From Rotaria macrura (Eukaryota > Rotifera > Eurotatoria > Philodinida > Philodinidae), in the NCBI GenBank assembly GCA_900239685.1, contig OENT01000067.1, positions 1-64,000 of the forward strand: a DNA stretch of 64,000 bases, in the 5' to 3' direction. A program made the translations under genes and the position numbers. Shown here one piece after another: positions 50,430 to 63,571 of the stretch. Position 1 is the stretch's first letter. Each line of letters starts with the position of its first letter. The notes under the pieces are model-generated. The model worked only from the letters and a program-made list of their open reading frames with translations. It searched no databases and was not told where the DNA came from.

Positions 50430-53400
50430 TTATGTAGAGATTTTTTCTGCTTTAACTTTTGATTCCATGATTTGATCGAAAGCTATGCTCTTACCTTTCA
50501 ATGTAGGCATGGAAAACGTAGCTTGAAGTTGTTTTGTACGAAAAGACTTCAAAGGATTGTCTTGGTGATGTTCCAAAGGAAAATGATTAGTTTCACTGAG
50601 AACAGAAGACGATAAAATATTTAAGTGAATAGCATCAGATGATACAGCTTTTATATATAATTTCCTTTTGAGATTAGGTTCGACTTCTCCTGTATCCAAA
50701 TAAATCGGTGCCTTACCATATGCACGGCTTTTTTCAGGATTCTTCTCAGAAATTCGTCCTGAAAACGTTTCGAATGAGTGTCCATACATATTTGACAACT
50801 GAACGACTTTAGTTGGCATCGGATCGTTATGGTCCACTAGTTGTTGACGTCCATGAGATACAGACTTCAACGAAGACTTGACTTTCAAATGCCATTTTTC
50901 TCCTTTGTATAGGATCCATCTACTGAGACACTCTATAACACTCGCTGCATAAAGAGAAATCAACCATTCCATCGGCAATCGATAATGGCCATAGCAAGCA
51001 CCAGCAAGTTGGCCGTATATTGCTGCAGTTGTGTCTGTATCATCTCCTAAATTAACTGCATTAAGAACACCATATCGAAATGAATTTCTATCACTCCAAA
51101 ACGCCCACAAAGCAGCTTCAAGAGATTTGACAACATATCCTACGCCTCGAATACCACCATCGTATCCATCCTTATTTTTATAAGATCCTTGCGCTATCTT
51201 CATAATGTCTGGATGAAGTTCCTTTTCACCGAACCAACGCCGATGATTAAAATAAAAATCTTTGTCTAGCAATTGAATTTTAGTCTCTCCTCGAACAGCA
51301 GCCACGATTAGAGCACCATAATAACGACAAGCATCAATAGCACGAGCATCACCATGAGTAGTTTTTGCACTTAGTCCAGAATACTCGACAGCTTTCTTAG
51401 GATTCTGATAGAAAAACAATGGAACGGAAGCCAATCGCATTAGAGCACCGTTACCAGCTGCATTTTCTTCGCCACATGAAATATCAAACTTATTTAAAAC
51501 ATCGGTAGGTGTTAAATCATCCATTTTTTCAAGTGGAACTTTGTATTTGTAAGAGAACTCTGCTTGACGGCGTTCAAATTCGATCAATGATTGTCTTGTG
51601 GCTGCTCCAATATCGAAACACGCACCAGTAGAAGACATGTAACCCTTACGAAACCAACATTTGTATCGAACGAGTTGATCATAAGGAAAGAATTCTCCAT
51701 GTATCACTAATGAACTCGCTAGACAAAGTGCCATTGAGGTATCATCGGTGAACTGAAAATATGAGCAAACTAGTTTGTCGCAAGAAGTTAAAACAATTTT
51801 AAAAGAAATTATAATGAGATTAGATTACTAAGAATTGTTTATTCTTTGTTTACTGATTGCAGTAATTATTAAAAGCTTATTTATATTACGATCGTAATTT
51901 TTTCCTCAACTTTACTCACTTGGACAAACGTCGCATGGAGTCAAAATACATTCGATTAAATAGATCTCTATGCCGTTATATACATTCTCACAATAATTAA
52001 GATAACTTCGTGATCACTGAAATTCCCTGTTCTTTTCTAGGTTATATAAAAGCAAAATAGAAATATTTCTCTCGAGATATTTTATTTTAATTAAAAAACA
52101 CTGATCAGGTTCGTCTAATGAAAGAATCATGCATGAATAAACTCGACTGTTGTGAATTGAAATTATTACCTCACAAATATGATATTAATTTTTTTCACAT
52201 ATGCTTAGTAATAATGACGACATCAAAATTGTAACAATCATTCTATGTGATGCAGGCATCTTGTGAGCGATGTATATTAGAAAAAAAGTAGATAGATAGA
52301 ATTTTGTTTATTGTTAATTTGCCAGTTCAACCACCATATGAATCTCTTAATGAAATTCTTATCATTGTTTTTAATGTAACTCCGAGAACATCAAATTTTG
52401 TTTCCATGACCTTAAAAATCTTGCAGTTGAATTTTAGCTAACCATAAACATCTATTAGGTTGTATTTTTAAAAGTCCAATATTAGTTTGATCCCCCTAAA
52501 CTCATGATACGAACAATATCAAATGACATGCAATTTGAGATCCTTTCACTACTGTAAAACTGATAGTCAAGTTGTTTCGACGACGGCGATTAAAATATTC
52601 TCAAAAGTACTTGAAATTTCGAAAATTTTTCAACTCTGTTATTATGAAAGTGCTTGTACTTACTCTATCTGTACAATTCACACAATAATTTAAGTTTTAC
52701 CTAATCATTTTATACGAACATAAACGAAATGATTTTGTAGTCATCACTCTACGTACTAGATTTCTTGAGCCGAGATCAATCAGTGAGTAGAAATTGCTCA
52801 AAAAATTCTAGTTCGATCTTTCTTCAAAAACTTCTGTGACTTTTACAATAGATACCAAATAGAAAGAACCTTTGACTTAGACTGAAATAGTAAACCAACA
52901 GCACTCACGACATTGGTTAAACCTAACATTACCCTATGTTGATGACTTCTAGGACGCAGTCTCTCAGCAACAATATACTACGTAAAAGATGATGATCCTA
53001 TCTAAGTTTTTTCCCCACTAAGTTCTCTTGCAGAGAACAAATGAAAGAATCTCGTAAAACTTAATCTATTAGATAGATCTTCATGATAAGGTTTCAATAG
53101 ACGTTCCATAATTAAATACCGAAACTGCAATAGGTAAATAAAACCATTTCATCTCGTTCGCACATCAGCCCATATTGAATTCAGATGACGGACAATAGTA
53201 GTAAGTATCTGAGTTATTTCGATAATCTTTTCAACTGAACTGAAATCGATAACAATTACTAGTCTGTCTATTCTAGATTGTGCCATTATTAGCTGCTGTT
53301 CAGAGTAGTAAAAAACATTTTATTACTAATACGAATCTTCAATATTTATTTTGAATTCTTTTTTAGTTAATTTTAAGTTCGAATATCACCCATAAAGACT

Positions 53401-54552
53401 ATTCAATTGTATTTGTTTGTAATTTGCATATTCAATTGACAAATATAAAAAACAAACATCAATATTATAGACAATCAACAATTGGCACTAACTTCAAGTA
53501 ATTGTAAACCCTTTTTTTTGTGGTTGATACTTGTCCTAGAGGTATATTTTTGTTCTATTTTTTATGCAACGTATTTCTTCACTGAGCTTTAATGGCGATC
53601 CTGAAAGAATCCAAGAAAGAAACGTGGCAAATATTCTCACACGAAATTATTAATAATACAATCAACCATCGATCATCAACCATGTGTACTTGCGTGATAA
53701 AATAGAAATGTTGCTATGACCTTTTCTTGACATCATGCAATTAAACGAGTCGAATTTTAAGGTTTACGCATGTTGGACTTACTGCAAACATCAGCTTTTG
53801 TCTATGGCGTTTACTACCACCTGCCAATTATAAATATCAGAGCATGCTGCTAATTCTCGAAGTTTCAAGCGAATTTAGATATCTATGGAGGAATTTATTT
53901 TCAATTATATTTTTCTCTTCAGCATCATGTAATTTTTCTAAAAAGCAATAAATTTCAACTAAGTATGTAAATGTCATCCCAATTTCACATAAAAAAGTAT
54001 TTTGAGATGATAAATATTGGAAATACAGTGAAAAGCAACGTCTCTGTCATGACGAATGTAGTTTCAATACTCAAGAAAAATCTTTATTTCTGACACCAAG
54101 AAACCTGTTTTTGACGCTTTTATGCTTTGAAAAGATATCTATGAGTTTTCCATGCGACAGGTCTACTCTTGACCTGCATTTTCAGTTACATCTATGTCGG
54201 AATTTAAAGTTGATAGCTCTGTTTTTTTGTAACTGTGGTATGAGTTTTCGTTCAAAACTTATCAAGTCACTAATAGAAAAACGTTTATGGAGAGATTTTA
54301 CCTCGCCTTTTTTCAGCCCCCATGTACCCCCACCTTCAAGATCTTTGACTGGATAGGAGACTAAATAATCTCGTGGCTTGAATTCTACTTGAGCACCAAG
54401 AGCATCGCCTAAGGCCAAACCCTCCATAGAACCCAGCACACGATTGAATATCTCTTCATTAATAGGTCCTGGAGGGTCGTTGAGATCCTTGAGTTCGTGA
54501 AGCTTCTTAATCCTACCGTTATGATGGTACTGAATTTTGAGCCATGCAATGT
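50430..54552 (-). CDS. ADP-ribosylglycohydrolase (DraG/ARH family), 5' end unresolved
   Basis: Two certain exons, 54552..54302 and 51752..50430, join in frame: ..GTWGLKKGE then FTDDTSMAL... About 523 residues are visible. Family motifs are complete: GLALGDALGA, FTDDTSMAL (first metal-binding acidic cluster), AGNGALMR, THGDARAID and NLGDDTDTTAAI (second cluster). The enzyme family uses two Mg2+ to remove ADP-ribose from proteins or nucleic acids. After the domain a 150-residue tail without recognised motifs follows. The intron is 2549 bp, far longer than its neighbours. Upstream of 54552 an in-frame-looking segment (FCEYIKR) is separated either by a 32-nt intron or by a small frame-breaking insertion. 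The true start therefore remains open and the gene could be damaged there. It converges with the ADP-ribosyltransferase gene at 43.3 kb. Confidence 0.88.
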
Positions 54553-54616
54553 CTAAAAGTCAAGATTGCGACACGGGTTTTTACCACGTTTGATGTATTC
54601 ACAAAAATATATAATT

Positions 54617-57309
54617 CTATGAGCGGAAGACGGGCAAATAAAAAAAGAAACCCTTGTGTCTATGCTGCTCAAATCTCTATTTGAAATTCCTGAGTAAATT
54701 TTCCATTCATCTCCACCAAAGTTAACAGAAACTTTCTTTCTAATTCAAGGCTGCATAACTTTTCAATCTGGTAGATCTTTCAATTAAAACATCAATAAAA
54801 TAATCAATTATTAAATAAAAACTTTTCTCTGTGTTTCCAAGGATCTATGAACGAAGAGAGATATGCATGAGGTCACAACAATCGATAGGTGTTTTCATGT
54901 CCACTATGTATCATACAAGAATATTGTAACGTCTATAGTCGTCAAGGAGCTTCGAATTTTTTGTGCTTTGATTCAAAGTTCTTAAAATTATACGTACATT
55001 TGAAAATGTTAGATATACTAACGAAATAATACTTGTATGGTCATGAAAAAGTTAAGCCCTTATCGCAATGTTCTTGTTCAATTTCTTTTCTTAGCTTTAG
55101 AAGAAGACGAAAAACATCTATTGCATTTCCTGAAAGAATATTGCAAGGCATTATTGGAAAGTCCGTCGAAGTCTTACGAAAACAGGAAATAAATTGATAA
55201 TAAAACTCAATAATATATTATTATTCTATCGAGGAGTGTGTCGAATACGCGCACAAACACACGCGCAGGCATACAAACAGAAACAAATATTCTGTTTATT
55301 TTACTCTTTCAGGTTGCAGAGGACGACAATGAAACAGGTGAAGATTAATACTATACCTTTTGAAGAAAGTCTTTCTTGAAGTTGTAGCCTCGTAGTCATA
55401 TTAAATGCTGACAACGATAAAACAGGCTCGTTTATCTTATATGCGGACTAGTTTTTCAAACTGTCAATTCGCCCTCGTCGGTCAAATCTTGCTGTTGTGC
55501 ATTCTTTTTAATAGTATCATTGCAAGTCAACACGAGTTTGATGTATTTTTTCTTTTAGCCTGATTTAATATAGAACAAATATCCATTACAGGTGAAAAAT
55601 CATTCGAGTGGAAAAATACCGTCACTCTCACATGCGAAAATAGAAATAAATTTTGCCAATGAGTAAGAGAGAAAGAACGATAGGACGACACTAAAAATAT
55701 CACATTTATACATGTAAGCGATCAATAATAATAATCGTATACATTAACCAGAAATATTTTCTACCGTGTTCATGTCATTCTCTTGTATAATTATGAATGA
55801 AGTTTTTCCTTTAGTTTTTGCTGGAGAGGCATATACGCCGAAGCTTGTTACTCTATGGTATAGCACTTTCTTGATATTTGAAAATCATATAGTGCTTGGT
55901 CAAACATAAACTAGCAATATGAACATGAAATCAATCTAGTCGATTAATTAATTACACCGTGACAAAGCACAGAATAGGAAAATTAATATAAAAGAAAGTT
56001 ACTGATGATCTTTTGGCGGAATAAAAACAATGCCAATGTTTTTCGATGTTGACTCAGTAGTAGATTTTTGGTGCTAATGGTGAACATTGCTTTTTAAAAT
56101 ATTACTACTTGGTAATTGAACATACAGCTTCTTTGGTACGTGAATGTTTGCTTGTATTAAAGTATTATACGATTTTATTCTGATTCTAGCCGTAATTTTT
56201 CATAATATATATTTTCTAGTTGCTGCACATGGTACTTTACAATCATGATTTTCATGTTCACCAACTGTTTTAATAAATTCGTAGTTTAATTCATATGCAT
56301 ACAATCAAACATGATGTAAACGTATCTTCAAGATTATTCACCTTTACGATCAAATGTATATGAATATCCGTTGTACATTAATAAATGTTTATTTTTAGAA
56401 GTTTATGATAGAGCTACTGACATTATCACTTTTCTCACAGTGATTCTAATAAACTGTTCCGTGAATATACATATATATATATATATATATATTATTGAAT
56501 AAAAATGGCCACACTATTAGAACCATCAGTTTGATCAATATTAATACATTAAATCTTGACTTAAATCATGATGGATATTCTTTCAAAACAAGATTTATTA
56601 GTAATGCCATTGTTACAAGGCTATTTGATTTATAATTCAAGAAAATGTCCTAAGACTTATTTGAATATGATTTTAATAACATTGTTCAATTGTTGGAATT
56701 TGAAAGGATTCTCATTGGATTTCAATCTATTAACAGAGACCGTCAATCATTCGTTGGAATGAAGCTTATTAATTCTTGAAGATTGATTTAAGGAGATTAT
56801 TATTGAGCAGCAACTATCCGCAAAGTTGATATACATGTAGAAAGTTTATACATGGTAGTCATATTACTAAAAAAAAAAACAAAAGAAAAATCAATTTTGA
56901 TATCATTATAATTTCACTGTCTACCTGAGCTCGTATTTCGATGAGTTTTGACGTTCCAGGAATTGCTGTGGAATGCTACCACTTTCGACTAGATTGTAAA
57001 TTTGTATCATAATGATAGAGCCATAGTGTGTCGCTGAATTGGTATTTTAGAGCAAAACATGTAGATGAGCTCTTTAAAATCAATTCAATCAACAACCCAA
57101 CATTCAAATATGGCGCTTATTTCAACTGCTAATGATTTTCTTTCTAGAAAACGGATAGAATACAAAACTTTAAAATTTTAAACAGAAAAATATTATAGCG
57201 TAATAATCACTAAATAAATGATTCTCAGTTTAGCATAGATTCAATCGTGTAATAATTAAAATCAGCTTCATTTATTGATTACGTGTGAGGAAGGTTGATG
57301 AAGTTATAG
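54617..57309. other. Intergenic, no recognised gene
   Basis: AT-rich. A (TA)n run lies at about 56469..56491. Frames at 55194..55379 and 56568..56762 have no motif or splice support. It may contain further 5' exons of the glycohydrolase gene, which I could not identify. Confidence 0.35.
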
Positions 57310-57432
57310 TTTAAAGAAATTGTCTTACTTGAATAGCGTTCGAATTTTATTTAATTTAACACTGTTGTCCCAAATGTCAATAGTAAAATAAATAAAATTC
57401 AAACGCTATTCAAGAACGAGAATTTCTTTAAA
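57310..57432. mobile_element. Fold-back MITE, 123 bp
   Basis: About 43-bp arms (TTTAAAGAAATTGTC.. with CTTGAATAGCGTTCGAAT, mirrored as ATTCAAACGCTATTCAAG ..CTTTAAA) surround a 35-bp loop. Arms differ at a few positions. The target duplication is not resolved. Confidence 0.7.
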
Positions 57433-57915
57433 TCATAGGTTCATTTATTGCTAGAATGAAATGAACAATTTTTTGGCTACATCAGTAACAGAACGATCTC
57501 AATAGATTAGATATTTTATTCGGAAACGTTATCTATTGAAATAAATGAAATGAGTTCATTATAATACGATCCGAAAATATTGCATAATGAAGATGGGATG
57601 GCACACAATTCTTTTGTAAATTAAATAGATTTACTAATCGTGCAAATAAAAGGTAGTCCCAAACAATTCTCATCGAAGTTCGATATATGCAAAAAATATG
57701 ATGCATGATAACATTAAAAGAAATAAACATACACAACGAAGCCCGACATTTATTAGCAGGTATTTAGGATCTGTTCGAGCAGGATTCGTAATGTCTATTT
57801 CTAGGTCGTGAATTTACCTAATAACTCTAAATGTGCATAATAGTGTAAAAAAATCTGCACAACAATAAACGAAAAAAAATATTTTTGATAGAGTATTAAA
57901 CAAACCATGGACTTA

Positions 57916-58057
57916 TATGAATTTGCAACGGGACATAAACCGCTTTCTCCGTATATGACGAAGATAATAGCCAGTTTTTCCGTTTTTGATTCGGAAAATG
58001 GGTTTATCAGATATTTCAAAAACGGAAAAAGGGTTCATGTCCCGTTGCAAATTCATA
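57916..58057. mobile_element. Fold-back MITE, 142 bp
   Basis: The arms TATGAATTTGCAACGGGACA and its inverted copy (TGTCCCGTTGCAAATTCATA) close a unit. Inner words CCGTTTTTGATTCGG and CAAAAACGG repeat the inversion. No coding capacity. It lies only 480 bp from the previous fold-back element but shares no sequence with it. Confidence 0.7.
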
Positions 58058-59240
58058 AACCCTTATTTTTTTTAGTGTAGGCTTATATCAGAATGGTAAT
58101 AATTGAATCAGTGCTTTTAGGAGATGTGAAAAGAAAAATTGTCGTATCCTTTATGGGAACCAGACTTGTGCTGACGAATGAAAATTTTTCAATTAATCAA
58201 TCGATTTTGAATTTAGAATCTGCAAACAACATATCGAGTATACAGTGAAATATAAAAACGGTCAATAGAATAAGGGTTTTCGAGTCCTCTTTATATTGTA
58301 ATAGACTTTGCTCTGGAATTTTCTACCATCGAGCATAGTATTTACCAAGAAATATGATCATCTTATTTTCAGCTGAAATTAAGTCTTCATACAGACCTAT
58401 TCGTAACCCTTATATTTCATGAAAGTTACTAGAATCCTCTGCTTGTTCGTATTTTGATGTCTAGGGGAAACAAGTTGCCTGCTAGACTGAAATTTTTATG
58501 TAATTCTATGACTTGGTTTTTATTTCAAAGCTAAAACTATAGTGAGGTGCTTATGAACCGACAAAGAAGACTTAGGAGCATTCACCTTGCTGCAGCTTTT
58601 TCATTTCTGATTAGATTGTAATTTATATGAGTAAGTTCAAAATTGATCGATCGATTCATAATGTTTTTTCACGAGTTATTCTTCAGTGACATCTATTAGT
58701 TAAAACGTACGTTTCAAACAGGAATTTTTATTCGAGTATTAGCATACTGCTATACTGCAAAGCTTACCGATATTCTGATATTTTGGCTTTTTTTTCTGTC
58801 GTCTGGTGATTTTCATTACAATATTCAATTCAAGCGTTCATATAGTCAATCTCATTGTATGGAAATAAAATACCAAAAAAAGAAAACTTAAAGGAAGAAA
58901 AAAGTGAGTCATTCGAAGCCCTTCATGAGTATATAACGAGAGAGAGTGAGAGAAAAACCGATACATGAACCGTACTCTTTCTTTTTTTTCTTTGTATTTG
59001 GTGAGAAATCCTCTTTTTAAAGTTCAGCGCGTCAAGTACACAATTCACTAGTCAAGAATCCCAGAACGAATCTCCAAGGCGTCTTTATAAGAAATCTTCG
59101 AGGAATTTTTTCTTTTTTGCCGTATGCTCTAAAATTTGAGAATTCATTAGAGGTTTCTCAGACAGTCTTCGTTGGCTCCCTCAGGACATTAACAATTTGT
59201 GGACGACTTCCAGGAGACTTTTTAAGAAAGTTTTGATTAG
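58058..59240. other. Intergenic, no recognised feature
   Basis: AT-rich. If the following gene fragment is real, its earlier exons would be expected here, but I could not find them. Confidence 0.35.
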
Positions 59241-60104
59241 GATCTTGATGGAATATTGTTAACAGCACATATAGGAGAACAAGACGAACGCGGTTGTACT
59301 CTTGATTTAACTCAAGTTAGAATTATTTATTTCTTATGTTGTTTATCGAAAATTTTATTTATTTTTGTTACAGCGTACTGTACAAGTATCTAATTTTTCC
59401 AATCGATTGATAATCGAACGAATTCAACAAGAACTAAATCAACATAGTATTGAAGAAATAAAGGTGCCAACTAATAATCTTGGTGGTTAATATAACTTGG
59501 TATTTATTCATGTAGAAAACCATTGAGTCAGTGACCAATTTCTAGCCAGCATCCTGGTCGTAACCATGGACTCGAGTATATCCGGCGAAAGAAAATTGTT
59601 AGCTATCGTACCTACTGAGTTCTTATTTCGATTTCTGGACAAATAAAATTTGTAACATTAATTCATCTAATATACCTTATTTAGAAAAGGCTTGTCAAGT
59701 AGTTTTTTCGATTTTTTCCAGATGAATGAAGAACTTTAAAGAAAGTTTTTTTAAAGGAATTTCAGTCTTTATTGATTGAATGGTTAAAAGACTTTCTGTT
59801 AAGCGAACTGTTCCTCTCTTCTTCAAAAACAGTTTTTCAAGAGACAGTCTCGAAACTAGAAAATCAGTGTTATCAACAGGTGGACGAACAAATGATGCAA
59901 TAGATTACTTGGTCTTAACAGTAAATAAACCTGAACATAATTCATATTCTTATGATTATATGAAATATATTTTTCATAAGAGAACATCGTGTATGATTTT
60001 CATGATTTTAGGTTCATGATCCACAAAATAATTGTACTATTCGTAAAAAGATTCTTCGATCTTACGAAAATACAACAAGAATTCTTTTTGAAACGAAAAT
60101 CTGA
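59241..60104 (+). CDS. Unrecognised four-exon gene end
   Basis: Four segments with good acceptor and donor sites join in phase 0 without any stop until TGA: 59241..59315, 59374..59463, 59766..59879 and 60012..60104. They give 123 residues. The chain begins DLDGILLTAHIGEQDERG, continues RTVQVSNFSNRLIIERIQ and SLLIEWLKDFLLSELFLSS, and ends NTTRILFETKI. The first intron is 58 bp, typical of this window; the others are 302 and 132 bp. The segments look more like protein than chance (acidic, amphipathic helices), and four matching phases are unlikely at random. I do not recognise the family. No start codon or upstream exon was found, so this is either the 3' end of a gene whose 5' exons I missed or a truncated copy. 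Confidence 0.45.
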
Positions 60105-61466
60105 AATAATAGTCGTTTACCCAATATTTTTAAATTTCATTTTTCTGTAATACTCAAATAGTTTGTAAATATCATTAGATTCCCGGCCACGAGAGCTTGT
60201 GTACCGAACGTATGAATATATTTTAAGTAAGAGTGGACGAAATTTCTTACTCTTTCATTGCATTAAATTTTGATCACGTCGTATACATGCTAAATTGTTT
60301 CAAATGAATCACACTTGACTTCTTTCGTTCATGACTTACATTTTCTAATTGTTAGTCGGAATGAAAATGTGAGAGATTCATGAAAAAAGAATGAAGAAAT
60401 ATTATTCATCTAAGAATTTTCGACACAAATATAAAAGAGGTTAAAATTAGATAGTCTAAGAAAATGAACGAGTGCTCAACTTATTAGCACAATATTCAGA
60501 GTTCTTGCTAGTCTTCAAATTCGGTGAAAGATTGAATCAAATTTTACAGACATTATCGATTAAGTTTCCCAGCCATACTTGAAATTGTAAATTGAAATAG
60601 TGCGAAAGTTAAAAAATTCTCTCCAGTAGAAACCGCATTCAACGTATTTGAATTTCATCGTTACAATAAATCTTTCATGTTCGAAATTTAAATTTAATTT
60701 TATGTTAAACATGGCCTTCGTCAAATCTCACTTATTATATTAGAATCAAAGAGAATATCATATGCAGCAACGATGTGGGAGATCAAAAGGAGTTTTCGAA
60801 AAGCACACCTACGGTCAAATATCAACAACATACATTTGGCAAAACTAGTTTCTCAAAAATCTTGAGGTCTTTTGAGACGAAGAAAAAGGTATTCTACAAT
60901 ACTTGACGTGTGTTCAAATCAGTATTTTACCAAACCTAAAGGGTATCGAGGAAACGGTATGAAGAGTCCGAAAACTCTCACAAAACTTAACAGATTTTCT
61001 AAAGAATCTCTGCACTGATTTTTGATTTTTTAGAAAATAGACTTCTTTTTAGAGAGTATTTAGTTGATGTGATAAATCATTCATTCGACATTCATCCTCG
61101 TTTGTAAAGGAAGTGTATTAAAAATATTAATTTTTTTCGGTTAATCATCATTCTATCTGTTCACGTTTTTCAGATGAAAACATAAACGAAAAATATTTAT
61201 TAAATACGTAGTAAGGACAAATATGCATTCACTAAATATTAGACTTTTCGCTCATACCGTAATATCTCCATATTGCTTTTAATAGATGTTTGTGAAAATT
61301 TATTCTCATTCAAGAAAAATAAATAACATATTCATTGCTATAGTTTGTCAGTACAGTATAGAGTAAAATAATGACTCATGTTCTACACAAGAGTGCAAAT
61401 CAGTATCGCTGTTAATGTAACGTTTCAAGTTTTATCATTGGATGTAACCTGTTTATTATTAAGTTT
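60105..61466. other. Intergenic, no recognised feature
   Basis: AT-rich and without supported exons. Confidence 0.35.
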
Positions 61467-62585
61467 AATTTGAACGGCTCACAACCATCGAAATGTTTAC
61501 CTAAAACTCTTGATGATGAAATAATTGATTGTCAAGATGAATGGCAATATTAAAACAGCACCACTGGTCAATGGTATCATTGGAGAACAGTGTATAAAAG
61601 GCAAAATAATCACACTGAATGACGTATGAATTTTTTAAGTGCTGCTCCAAAATCGTACCTCGGTATTATTGTCTATCTTGCTACACGAACTGATCTTGAA
61701 TCACTTCAAGCATCACTTAGTCAGTTATGTCGTTTACGATCAAGCAATCCACGATCTGTTGCCATTTTTCATGAAGGTGATCTCAGTGCAATTGATATTC
61801 AGCAATACTCTAGCTCAAATATTAGGTAATTCCATTCCATTAACTTTTGAACATATCAAATTTTCTAACAGTTCAATGCGACCCGGGCGCGCTCATGGTC
61901 GATGATTGCCTAAGTATTTTCATGTGTTGTTTTTTACTCTGATACTTCCTCATCATCCTTTATTAGCATGATTTTCATTTTATTGGCGACTTGATACACA
62001 TTGTTGTATATTTTGAGGAAATCGTATTGAAGATCAATTCGGAATCATCGAAACGCGAAAAATTCAATATGCTTTTGCCATGGCTAATAGAGACAATAAG
62101 TTACATACTTTTGGTTTACGGTCATTTTTTCATGAATTTCTCAGAAAACATTGTTTGAAACCCTCAACTGTTTTCTGTAAAACACAAACTGATTTGTTCG
62201 GTAGCTACTCACTTGTGATTATTTATACAAATTTTGCTATAGCTAATGTTTCTCTTTTTCTTGATCATTCATTAATACGAGCTTGGCTTTTTAAAGTTGA
62301 TCGTAATGGTAGTATTTATCGTTACTGATGGGGTAATGCGCACCTCTTCATAGTTTAGTTCTTACTCAATTAATTTCACAAAATCAAATAGTACGTCTTA
62401 GATATTTCGAATATATACATCGGCACGCATATGTGTGCGCTAGTGGCATAAAAAGTGCATTGTGTAAAGCACAAATAAAAACAATCTTTACAGATTCTAA
62501 TCTTAAGTTTTACAGTCAACCAGTAGGATGCAATCTACCTTCGGGCAATTTTTTGCGCCACTACTATCCAGAGATTATACTATGA
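61467..62585 (+). pseudogene. Decayed glycosyltransferase (KRE2/MNT1-like)
   Basis: Reading through frames, a glycosyltransferase-like protein is visible: AAPKSYLGIIVYLATRTDLE, VAIFHEGDLSAIDI, FYWRLDTHC, IIETRKIQYAFAMANRDNK, HTFGLRSFF and RYFEYIHRHAYVCASGIKSA. The order (nucleotide-sugar fold, FHEGD, WRLD in place of the DxD region) resembles fungal KRE2/MNT1 family 15 mannosyltransferases. That assignment is from motif memory and is moderate. The sequence is interrupted by at least five in-frame stops and two frame changes (near 61800 and 62345), so it is not functional. No introns are needed. An intact relative elsewhere in the genome is likely. Confidence 0.6.
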
Positions 62586-63438
62586 TATGTATGTCTTTGT
62601 TAGGTTTCTTTTTCATATGATAAAATATTTTTTTAAATTAAATGGAAATAAATCGATTGGTTACTTCGTCAAATATCAACACGTACTGCTTAATTATTAT
62701 TTGATTGCAAAACCTATGAAGAGAACTGCTTTCTGCTTTTTCTACCTTACGATACTGTTATGATATTGAAGGGTTTGCTCTATTCTCAAAAAAGTGAAAC
62801 AATAATCATCACTTCGTATTGGAATTCATTCGAAATCTAGTATTCAGGCTACAGTGCTGTCCTTGAAATCGAATCAAATTAAGTTTGATTGAATAGATTA
62901 GTTATATGAATCATTATGGTATCATAATTGATTGTTATGCGACCACCTTCTGCTGAAAATATTTAATTGTTATCCAAAACCATTCACCTTGTTCTCCATT
63001 GCTTCTGAAATTTTAGGAGTACATGCACGGTAGATTATGATTTAAAATTTTTTATTGTGCCTTTCATCATATCTTTCCTTATAGGCAGGTAAATAAATTC
63101 TATAAATAGGTTACTTTTACTTCCAACTATCTTATTTTATCTGAATCTCACAAGTACTCTATTGCAATTGACTTGTGAGCTGATCCTTGTTGTTTTCAAT
63201 GATGAAAAAAGACTGGAAATTAAACTTCTAGATTCATGCTTTAAAGATAAAAGCATGTCGGAATTTTATTACTCACCGATATAAAGATAAATCATTTTTT
63301 TAAATTTACGCTAGTAGAAAAAAGAAAAATGCATATTTTATTCGTAAAAATAAGGTGAGTTGCATATAAAAAGCCTAGTTATTTTCAAATAAAAATCTAG
63401 TCTTACATTTTCTCGGAAATACCTAAAACGGTCTACTA
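62586..63438. other. Intergenic, no recognised feature
   Basis: AT-rich spacer between the pseudogene and a fold-back element. Confidence 0.35.
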
Positions 63439-63571
63439 AACTTTGGTCGAAAGTAAAAATGTCGAATGGACAAATGGTGAAAGTGGAGACGCCACGTACC
63501 ACATCACCCGTTATGTGGTGCCTCTACTTTCGACATTTGTCCATTTGACATTTTTACTTTCGACCAAAGTT
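63439..63571. mobile_element. Fold-back MITE, 133 bp
   Basis: The left arm AACTTTGGTCGAAAGTAAAA and its inverted copy at the right end pair over about 55 bp with few mismatches, leaving a short loop (CACATCACCCGTTATGTG, itself partly palindromic). Weaker complementarity continues about 9 bp outward (GGTCTACT against GGTGGCCC). The target duplication is not resolved. Confidence 0.75.
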
